Notes under the pieces: model-generated
What the model saw: the letters and a program-made list of their open reading frames with translations, nothing else
The model's database searches: none
What the model was told of the DNA's origin: nothing
Part shown: positions 6,312-11,541 of the stretch, piece by piece
How the letters are laid out: each line of letters begins with the position of its first letter
How positions within the stretch are numbered: the stretch's first letter is position 1
Assembly (NCBI GenBank): GCA_039180865.1
Contig: JBCDCZ010000139.1
Coordinates: forward strand, 1 to 11,541
Reading direction: 5' to 3'
DNA: 11,541 bases
Source of the DNA: JBCDCU01 sp039180865
GTDB lineage: Bacteria; Pseudomonadota; Alphaproteobacteria; Rhizobiales; JACESI01
Position numbers and translations under genes: made by a program

Positions 6312-7970
6312 TTAACCAGTCAGCTCACCATTCAGGGCTTTATCAATAAGCATTTGCGTTGCTTCGACGCCGTAGAGCGCCATAAACGAGCCAAACCGCG
6401 GTCCCTGATCCTGACCAAGCAGGATCTGATAGAGCGCCTTGAACCATTCCCGGAGATTCTCGTAGCTGTGGTCCTTGCCGACTGAAAACGCGAGGGTTTG
6501 CAGGGATTCGGCGTCATGGCTTTCCAAAACATCGGTGAGCCTTGCGCGAAGATCAGCAAGCGCCGCCCTTTCACGGTCATCGGGTTCCCGAAAGACTTTG
6601 CCCGGCTTCACAAAATCTTCAAAATATCGGATCGCGTATCCGACCAGTTGATCGAGTTTGGGATGATCCTGCGGCGTCAAATCCGCTTCGTAACTGGTAA
6701 TAAATCCCCAAAGTGTTTGCTTGTCCGATGCATTGGAAGCCGACACCAGATTGAGGAGCATCGAAAAGGAGATCGGCATATCGACATCCGGGACAAGTCC
6801 GCCATGGATATGCCAGGCCGGATTTTGCAATTGCTCGTCCGCTGTCTGCTCGGGGATTTTCCGGGCGAAGGTCCCATATTCATCAACCGCTTTCGGTATC
6901 ACATCGAAATAGAGCCGTTTGGCAGTTCGCGGCTTCTGATACATGAAAAGAGCAAGACTTTCCGGCGACGCATAGGTCAGCCACTCATCGATCGAGATCC
7001 CGTTGCCCTTCGTTTTCGAGATCTTTTCGCCCTTGTCGTCAAGAAACAGCTCGTAACAATATTGCTCAGGCGGACGCGCTCCGAGGATACGGCAGATCTT
7101 CGAATAGATCCCGCCATTGATCTGATGGTCCTTGCCGTACATTTCGAAGTCCACGCCGAGTGCTGCCCAACGCATTCCGAAGTCCGGTTTCCATTGCAGC
7201 TTCACGTGTCCGCCAGTGACCGGAAGGGTCACATCACTGCCGTCTTCATCTTCGAACGTGATTGTCGCGTTCGTCGCGTCGACTGCTTTCATCGGGACAT
7301 AGAGAACGTTGCCATTTGTTGGTGAAATCGGCAAAAAAGGAGAATAGGTCGCTTGCCGCTCCGGGCCGAGCGTTGGAAGCATTACATCCATGATGTCCTG
7401 ATACTTTTCGCAGGCCCGTTTCAGCATCTCGTCGAAACGACCGGATTTATAAAGATCCGTCGCGCTCAAAAACTCATATTCGAAGCCGAAGTGATCAAGG
7501 AACTCTCTGAGCTTCGCATTGTTATGGTGAGCGAAGCTCTCATGCTCCGATCCAAACGGGTTTGGGCAGGCCGTCAGCGGCTTGTTCATGAAGGCTTCAA
7601 GCATCTCAGGATTCGGCACATTGCCGGGGATCTTGCGCATCCCGTCCATATCATCTGAAACGCACAAAAGACGCGTCGGTATCCGGTCTTCCGTCAGAAC
7701 GCGAAAAGCATTGCGGACCATCGTTGTGCGCGCGACTTCGCCAAACGTCCCGATATGCGGGAGACCCGATGGCCCGTAGCCGGTCTCAAAAATTGCCTCG
7801 CCTTTACCGGTCTGCTCGAGCCGCTTGACGAGCTTGCGCGCTTCTTCAAATGGCCAGGTTTTCGAAGTCCGGGCGGCGGCAGCCAATTCAGGCGTTACGG
7901 TCAAACCATTGCCATGCCCTATTGCCGCAGCAGTCGCGGAACCTTCGTCTAGGACGGATTGTGAAGTCAT
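6312..7970 (-). CDS. lysK: Class I lysine--tRNA ligase
   Basis: The 552-residue product charges tRNA-Lys with lysine using ATP in the cytoplasm. It is the archaeal-like class I enzyme, not the class II LysS of E. coli; class I is the usual form in Alphaproteobacteria. The Rossmann-fold signatures are present: the HIGH motif as PHIGTF (H72-G74 within GYGPSGLPHIGTFGEVA) and the KMSKS motif as KISKTKGN (K316-N323), with the C-terminal helical anticodon-binding region after about residue 365. I start it at ATG 7970 (MTSQSV), which gives the expected family length; the reading frame stays open to 8252 but those 94 residues are unlike the family and would overlap the terB promoter region. The ribosome site is weak (GAAAGAACGA). 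It is transcribed divergently from the TerB-like gene and is followed by a long gap, so it appears to be a single-gene unit. Confidence 0.95.
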   Translation of the reverse strand: MTSQSVLDEGSATAAAIGHGNGLTVTPELAAAARTSKTWPFEEARKLVKRLEQTGKGEAIFETGYGPSGLPHIGTFGEVARTTMVRNAFRVLTEDRIPTRLLCVSDDMDGMRKIPGNVPNPEMLEAFMNKPLTACPNPFGSEHESFAHHNNAKLREFLDHFGFEYEFLSATDLYKSGRFDEMLKRACEKYQDIMDVMLPTLGPERQATYSPFLPISPTNGNVLYVPMKAVDATNATITFEDEDGSDVTLPVTGGHVKLQWKPDFGMRWAALGVDFEMYGKDHQINGGIYSKICRILGARPPEQYCYELFLDDKGEKISKTKGNGISIDEWLTYASPESLALFMYQKPRTAKRLYFDVIPKAVDEYGTFARKIPEQTADEQLQNPAWHIHGGLVPDVDMPISFSMLLNLVSASNASDKQTLWGFITSYEADLTPQDHPKLDQLVGYAIRYFEDFVKPGKVFREPDDRERAALADLRARLTDVLESHDAESLQTLAFSVGKDHSYENLREWFKALYQILLGQDQGPRFGSFMALYGVEATQMLIDKALNGELTG

Positions 7971-8086
7971 TATTCGTTCTTTCGGCAAAGATCCGTGTCC
8001 TCTTGCAGAACACGTTTTCTTCGGCAGACGTTTTGACATTTCAGCCGCTTCAGCAATTGTCTTCAACGTCGCCGCGTTTTGTCTTC

Positions 8087-8115
8087 CGTTTATGGGATGA
8101 CCCATCCTTTGGCAA
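8087..8115 (-). promoter_or_regulatory. lysK: Candidate lysK promoter
   Basis: On the minus strand TTGCCA (8115-8110, 5 of 6 to the -35 consensus) is separated by exactly 17 nt from TAAACG (8092-8087, 3 of 6 to the -10). The spacer contains the inverted repeat GGATG-GGT-CATCC (8107-8095). The implied leader is about 110 nt. Confidence 0.35.
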
Positions 8116-8169
8116 GCACCGCCTTTTCCGTTTAACGCGACCTTCACTGCCCTTTGCCCAGAAGGTGTC

Positions 8170-8198
8170 TTGAATGGCTGGCGAAGACGCCTTACACA
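8170..8198 (+). promoter_or_regulatory. Candidate promoter of the TerB-like gene
   Basis: TTGAAT (8170-8175, 4 of 6) and TACACA (8193-8198, 3 of 6) are spaced by 17 nt, about 70 nt before the TerB-like start. The match is modest, and chance agreement is possible. Confidence 0.25.
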
Positions 8199-8265
8199 CA
8201 CTTCCGAATACAGGAAGCAGTCGCAATTGCTGGCTGTTTCCGACGGTCTCACAGCGGAGCATGAA

Positions 8266-8679
8266 ATGAGTTTGAATCTTACCCACCATGAAGCCCTGAT
8301 CTACGTCATGGTCACGATGTCCGCGGTGGACCAGAGTATGGATGAAACTGAACTTCTCAGGATTGGCGATCAGGTCAAGATCCTCCCAGTGTTCAAGGAT
8401 TTCAACCCGGACGACCTCGTCCGCGTCGCAACGGTTTGCGGCGATATCCTGCGTGAAGATGACGGCCTTATCGCGGTACTCGATGCAGTCGCAGACGCTT
8501 TGCCGCTTCACCTTTACGACACGGCCTATGCACTTGCTGTCGAGGTTGCTGCTGCTGACTTGCATATTGAGCAGGAAGAACTGCGTTTCTTGCAGATGTT
8601 GCGTGACCGGCTCGATCTCGACAAACTCTCCATTGCCGCCATTGAGTACGGTGCGAAAGTCCGTCACAGGTTGCCATAA
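8266..8679 (+). CDS. TerB-like (tellurite resistance TerB family) protein
   Basis: The 137-residue, all-helical acidic protein matches the TerB-like domain. Known TerB folds into two similar helical bundles with conserved acidic residues that bind metal. An internal pseudo-repeat is visible: D22, D26 and E29 in AVDQSMDETEL align with D98, E102 and E105 in AADLHIEQEEL. There is no signal peptide or membrane segment, so it should be cytoplasmic. None of the other ter genes (terA, terC, terD, terZ) is present, so tellurite resistance should not be assumed; lone TerB-like proteins are common in Alphaproteobacteria and their role is unclear. ATG 8266 is chosen because GGAG (8256-8259) lies 6 nt upstream; the open frame extends back to 8170 but that part is unlike TerB and has no ribosome site. 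The desaturase gene follows after 92 nt on the same strand and may be co-transcribed. Confidence 0.82.
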   Translation: MSLNLTHHEALIYVMVTMSAVDQSMDETELLRIGDQVKILPVFKDFNPDDLVRVATVCGDILREDDGLIAVLDAVADALPLHLYDTAYALAVEVAAADLHIEQEELRFLQMLRDRLDLDKLSIAAIEYGAKVRHRLP

Positions 8680-8728
8680 CGCTCTTCGCTTGAACGCGAC
8701 AGGTCGCTTGCCATATCAGAGTTTGGAA

Positions 8729-8748
8729 GCGGATCCTTCCTTATCCGC
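8729..8748 (+). other. Small hairpin between the TerB-like and desaturase genes
   Basis: GCGGAT (8729-8734) pairs with ATCCGC (8743-8748) around an 8-nt loop; an overlapping alternative is GGAAG with CTTCC. There is no T-tract. It could attenuate read-through between the two genes or be incidental. Confidence 0.25.
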
Positions 8749-8771
8749 CTCGGCAAGAAAGAGGGCGTTCG

Positions 8772-9623
8772 ATGGACTTCCTGGCAGACAACGAACCGAT
8801 CATTCGTCTTTCGGCGTTTTTGTCGATCTTCGTCGCAATGGCCGCGCTCGAACTGATGCTGCCGAGACGAAAGGGCGCGGAATATGCCGGAACCCGATTG
8901 AAAGGCCGCCGCTGGCTCACTCATGGCGTGTTGACGGTCATCAACAGTATAACACTGCGCTTTGTTTTCCCTGCAGCAGCCGTTGGTACAGCACTCTACG
9001 CGCAGGAAAACGGAATCGGACTTTTCAACGTCATCGACGTTCCGGTTATTGTCGCCGCGATTATCGCCTTCCTCGTTCTGGATTTTGCAGTCTGGCTTGA
9101 ACATTGGGCAAGCCACAAAATCCCGCTCCTGTGGCGCATTCATCGGATGCACCATGCCGATGTTGATTTCGACGTGACGACCGCCCTTCGATTCCACCCA
9201 CTTGAGATATTACTCTCCATGGTCTGGAAAGCGGCGATCGTGCTGGCTCTCGGTGCACCACTTGTGACTGTTTTGATTTTCGAAATCGTACTCAACGGAA
9301 TGGCGATGTTTAACCATTCCAACCTCAAGCTCCCGCTATGGCTTGATCGTATCGCGCGCTATTTCGTGGTTACCCCGGATATGCACCGGATCCACCATTC
9401 GACACGGATGGTCGAAACCGACAGCAATTATGGTTTCAACCTTTCCATCTGGGATCGTTTGTTCAGGACATACACCGAAAATCCGAAAGACGGTCACACC
9501 GGCATGACGATCGGCCTCGAATATTATCGCGACGATAAGCCTTCTGATCTTCTTTGGATTCTCGCCTTGCCGTTTACAGCGCTGCGAGATCGGGTGCTTC
9601 AGAAAAAGCTCACCGGAAAATAA
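8772..9623 (+). CDS. Sterol desaturase / fatty acid hydroxylase family membrane protein
   Basis: This 283-residue inner-membrane protein belongs to the non-haem di-iron fatty acid hydroxylase superfamily, whose members use O2 to hydroxylate or desaturate lipid chains or sterol-like rings. The histidine boxes that hold the iron pair are complete: HWASH (H111, H115), HRMHH (H124, H127, H128) and HRIHH (H205, H208, H209), with accessory H142 and H182. Hydrophobic segments at about 10-30, 52-77, 88-110 and 148-178 fit a four-helix membrane anchor. The ATG at 8772 has GAGGG (8761-8765) 6 nt upstream. The substrate is not predictable; bacterial relatives act on membrane lipids, ornithine lipids or carotenoids, and the neighbours give no biosynthetic context. 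It may be in a unit with the TerB-like gene. Its last codons overlap the convergent solute-binding protein gene by 25 bp. Confidence 0.88.
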   Translation: MDFLADNEPIIRLSAFLSIFVAMAALELMLPRRKGAEYAGTRLKGRRWLTHGVLTVINSITLRFVFPAAAVGTALYAQENGIGLFNVIDVPVIVAAIIAFLVLDFAVWLEHWASHKIPLLWRIHRMHHADVDFDVTTALRFHPLEILLSMVWKAAIVLALGAPLVTVLIFEIVLNGMAMFNHSNLKLPLWLDRIARYFVVTPDMHRIHHSTRMVETDSNYGFNLSIWDRLFRTYTENPKDGHTGMTIGLEYYRDDKPSDLLWILALPFTALRDRVLQKKLTGK

Positions 9624-10609
9624 CGCAAATAAAGCTCTGCGTATTTGCCGGACCGCATGAGACGGCGCAGACCATTATCGAGAACCTGGCGCATATCCTC
9701 CCGGGCGTTTGGGACGGCAATCGTCAGGCCGGGGCCAAAGAACTCGGTATCGATGTATGGACCGCCCACGAAAACACAGCAATCCGCCGCATTTCTGCTT
9801 TGCAGCCAAAACGCCGTTTGCACACCATCGGCAAACCCTGCATCGACCTCGCCATCGCGTACCGCTTTTCTCAAAGCCGCCTGATTTTCGAACGACTTGA
9901 TCTCAATCCCTTCAAAGAAGGTTTCGACATACGCGGCATGCGCAGTTCGCTCCTGAACCCCGATCGTTAAACCCTCTACATCATACCAGTCCGGTCTGCT
10001 CGTTGCCTTCTCGCCGGTTGCAAACAACCGCGCAGGAAGCCTGAGATAAGGCTTTGAGAACGCGTAAATCCGCAAGGTTTCGTCGGTCATTCTGAGGCCC
10101 GCGATAATCGCATCACCCTGACCTCGTTCGAGGGCGGCCGGAAGCTCATCCCACGGCAATGCCTGCATGGTACAGCGCGCCTTGATCTCGAAGCAAAGCT
10201 CGCGAGCAAGCCCAATATTGAACCCCTCCAGACGGCCGCTGGGGTCCACAAAACTGAAAGGCGGGAAGTCCGAGGTCGTCAGAAAGCGCACAGTCCTGAC
10301 AGTCGTGGTGCCGACGGATGGCGCGATCGAATTCGGATTCAGGAATTGAGGGACGGTGACAAGGCTGTTTTCCGGCGTGCTATCCTGACCTTCTTCAACC
10401 GCTTGCTCTGAATCTGGCCCGTTCACCGGAGCATCGTTTTCAACGTTATCCGAGGACCCGCCGCCGATTTCCGTGAGACCGTTGAGCGGAGCCGTAACCG
10501 GTTCCAGGGTCGCGTCCTGGGCCGCAGCACAAACAATGAATGCGAGCCAAACGAAACTGCCTGCGCAAAGCGCCTGCGAGATCCGTTTGAGGCGATGGGT
10601 TTCCATCAT
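9599..10609 (-). CDS. Periplasmic family 3 solute-binding protein with an acidic N-terminal linker
   Basis: The 336-residue protein has a signal peptide (basic MMETHRLKR, hydrophobic core to about 27, likely cleavage after CAAA at 27-30), then an unusual acidic, Gly/Ser/Pro-rich linker (about 32-103). From about 104 to 331 is a bilobed family 3 (amino-acid type) binding domain, with SDFPPFSF at 113-120, GRLEGFNIGLARELC at 125-140 and DAGFADG at 256-262. C140 and C147 could form a disulfide. No ABC permease or ATPase gene adjoins it, so it may serve a distant transporter or act as a sensor or scaffold. It starts 10 nt after engB; AGGA for this gene overlaps the engB TAG stop, which suggests coupled translation. 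M2 (10606) is an alternative start. The 3' end overlaps the desaturase gene, tail to tail. In rhizobia I recall argB commonly following engB, so its place here is unusual. Confidence 0.85.
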   Translation of the reverse strand: MMETHRLKRISQALCAGSFVWLAFIVCAAAQDATLEPVTAPLNGLTEIGGGSSDNVENDAPVNGPDSEQAVEEGQDSTPENSLVTVPQFLNPNSIAPSVGTTTVRTVRFLTTSDFPPFSFVDPSGRLEGFNIGLARELCFEIKARCTMQALPWDELPAALERGQGDAIIAGLRMTDETLRIYAFSKPYLRLPARLFATGEKATSRPDWYDVEGLTIGVQERTAHAAYVETFFEGIEIKSFENQAALRKAVRDGEVDAGFADGVQTAFWLQSRNAADCCVFVGGPYIDTEFFGPGLTIAVPNAREDMRQVLDNGLRRLMRSGKYAELYLRYFPVSFF

Positions 10610-10619
10610 AAACGCGTTC

Positions 10620-11273
10620 CTAAGTAAGCTCGGCGATCGCGGCCCTTAGTTCGGCCAGGCCGGTCCCTTTTTCACTCGACGTTGCCAGAACCTCCGGGAA
10701 GGCCGCCGGGTGGCGCTTGAGAGCCGCTTCAACATTGCTGATCGCAGTCGCTAATGCCGGCGGCTTGATCTTATCCGCCTTGGTCAGCACCGCCTGATAG
10801 GACACCGCTGCCTTATCGAGAAGTTCGAGCACATCTTCATCATTCGCCTTTAAACCATGGCGGCTGTCAATCAGAACATAAACGCGGCGCAGATTCACAC
10901 GCCCCCGCAAATAGGCGACGATGAGTTCGTTCCACTCTTCAACGATCGGGAGCGGAGCCTTGGCATATCCGTAACCCGGCATATCCACGATCGCGAGCGG
11001 TGCCTCTCGGGATGTTTCCTCACCAGGAACGAAATAATTCAATTGCTGAGTCCGTCCCGGCGTATTTGACGCGCGGGCCAGCGCTTTCGTTCCAGTGAGC
11101 GCGTTAATCAGTGAGGATTTCCCGACATTGGACCGACCGGCGAAGGCAACCTCGACCCCGGCGAAATCCGGGAGGCCATTCATGTCAGCAACGCTCAACC
11201 AGAAGGACCATTGTTGCGCGAAAAACAGCCGCCCTTTCTCAAGGCGAGCGGGATCGCGCGCAGCATCGGTCAT
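10620..11273 (-). CDS. engB: Ribosome biogenesis GTPase YihA/YsxC (EngB)
   Basis: The 217-residue cytoplasmic TRAFAC-class GTPase is needed for late assembly of the 50S ribosomal subunit. All nucleotide motifs are visible: G1 GRSNVGKS (46-53), G2 TPGRTQ (71-76), G3 DMPGYGYA (97-104), G4 TKAD (164-167) and G5 SSEKG (199-203). The N-terminal FFAQQWSF and the F-A-G-R-S-N-V-G-K core are typical of the family, and the length fits. The ATG at 11273 is 6 nt after the yidC stop, and the next gene starts 10 nt after its own stop, so it lies in a tight operon yidC-engB-solute-binding protein. The yidC-engB order is widespread in Alphaproteobacteria and fits a shared role in protein synthesis and membrane insertion. 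Confidence 0.95.
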   Translation of the reverse strand: MTDAARDPARLEKGRLFFAQQWSFWLSVADMNGLPDFAGVEVAFAGRSNVGKSSLINALTGTKALARASNTPGRTQQLNYFVPGEETSREAPLAIVDMPGYGYAKAPLPIVEEWNELIVAYLRGRVNLRRVYVLIDSRHGLKANDEDVLELLDKAAVSYQAVLTKADKIKPPALATAISNVEAALKRHPAAFPEVLATSSEKGTGLAELRAAIAELT

Positions 11274-11279
11274 TGTCGC

Positions 11280-11541
11280 CTAGTCCGACTTCATCTGGCT
11301 CGACTTCTTGTCCTTTCGGAACGTGTCGAGGATGTTGCCCATAATGTCCACATCAACGCCCTGTCTGCGCATAATGATGTATTGCTGCAGAACGGAGAGC
11401 AGATTGTTCCAGGCCCAGTAGATCACCAATCCGGCCGGGAATGCGGCCAGCATGACCGTGAAAATAACCGGCATCCAGTTGAAGATCATCTGTTGCGTCG
11501 GGTCCGGTGGCGCAGGGTTGAGTTTCATTTGGACGAACATC
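11280..11541 (-). CDS. yidC: Membrane protein insertase YidC (partial, C-terminal 86 residues)
   Basis: Only the 3' end of the gene is in the window; the coding frame runs off the right edge. YidC inserts and folds inner-membrane proteins alone or with SecYEG. The visible part holds the last two membrane helices of the conserved insertase domain, including PTQQMIFNWMPVIFT, the FPAGLVIYWAWNNLLS helix and QQYIIMRR, followed by a short charged cytoplasmic tail ending KSSQMKSD. It is the first visible gene of the minus-strand operon and stops 6 nt before engB. Confidence 0.95.
   Translation of the reverse strand, partial: MFVQMKLNPAPPDPTQQMIFNWMPVIFTVMLAAFPAGLVIYWAWNNLLSVLQQYIIMRRQGVDVDIMGNILDTFRKDKKSSQMKSD

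Larger units (their letters stand above)
7971..8265. other. 295-bp divergent promoter region between lysK and the TerB-like gene
   Basis: Both flanking genes are read outwards from this stretch, so it should hold two promoters. A candidate for each is listed separately. Overlapping short hairpins centre on 8092-8107 (ATGGG/CCCAT and GGATG/CATCC). Long open frames cross it on both strands, but they are upstream extensions without family similarity or ribosome sites. Confidence 0.55.

Noticed and set aside
6498..7325. 275-codon open frame on the plus strand within lysK
   Set aside because: It lies wholly antisense to the conserved lysyl-tRNA synthetase catalytic domain and shows no domain or ribosome site of its own.
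7971..8252. N-terminal extension of lysK by 94 residues
   Set aside because: The extra residues are basic and unlike any class I LysRS N-terminus, would exceed the family length, and run into the promoter region of the divergent gene.
8170..8265. Upstream extension of the TerB-like protein by 32 residues
   Set aside because: There is no ribosome site before ATG 8170 and the extension is not TerB-like; ATG 8266 has GGAG at good spacing.
1..11541. Mobile element, phage, CRISPR or defence/toxin-antitoxin system
   Set aside because: No transposase, integrase, terminal repeats, spaced direct repeats or paired small toxin/antitoxin genes are visible; the S24 regulator alone is not evidence of a prophage.

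Overview
The window looks like a chromosomal segment of an alphaproteobacterium, most likely of the order Hyphomicrobiales (rhizobia and marine relatives). The supports are a class I lysyl-tRNA synthetase (the usual form in that class), the yidC-engB gene pair, a rhizobial-type HTH/S24 regulator ending in a conserved-looking RIVWASQ tail, and moderate-to-high G+C with AT-richer gaps. The exact genus cannot be read from the sequence. I see no insertion sequence, integrase, phage gene, CRISPR array, rRNA or tRNA. Most of the window is core metabolism and information-processing genes, with some less common accessory neighbours.

Layout, left to right. A plus-strand block holds a FadJ-type multifunctional beta-oxidation enzyme (44-2269) closed by a 12-bp stem-loop, then a DsbA-fold 2-hydroxychromene-2-carboxylate isomerase-like protein (2373-2987). 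An AT-rich gap with inverted repeats precedes an HTH/S24 LexA-like regulator (3267-3923) that lacks both residues of the autocleavage dyad. Converging on it from the minus strand is a large exported NodB-type polysaccharide deacetylase (3948-5819), whose upstream region carries a nested 32-bp inverted repeat. A 492-bp gap separates it from lysK (6312-7970, minus). lysK is divergent from a plus-strand pair: a TerB-like protein (8266-8679) and a membrane sterol desaturase/fatty acid hydroxylase family protein (8772-9623). The desaturase gene overlaps by 25 bp, tail to tail, with a minus-strand operon read from the right edge: yidC (partial), engB, and a periplasmic family 3 solute-binding protein.

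How the genes may work together. FadJ performs the hydratase and dehydrogenase steps of beta-oxidation; its thiolase partner is not in the window. The deacetylase, YidC, the solute-binding protein and the desaturase all act at the envelope, but nothing shows they form one pathway. EngB and YidC are housekeeping (50S assembly and membrane insertion). The solute-binding protein, tightly coupled to engB without any transporter permease, is the oddest operon member.

I do not see a clear undescribed multi-gene system. The best leads are the catalytically degenerate S24 regulator with its possible leader peptide and operator-like repeats, the long disordered tail of the deacetylase, the nested operator-like repeat upstream of it, and the orphan solute-binding protein in the yidC-engB operon.
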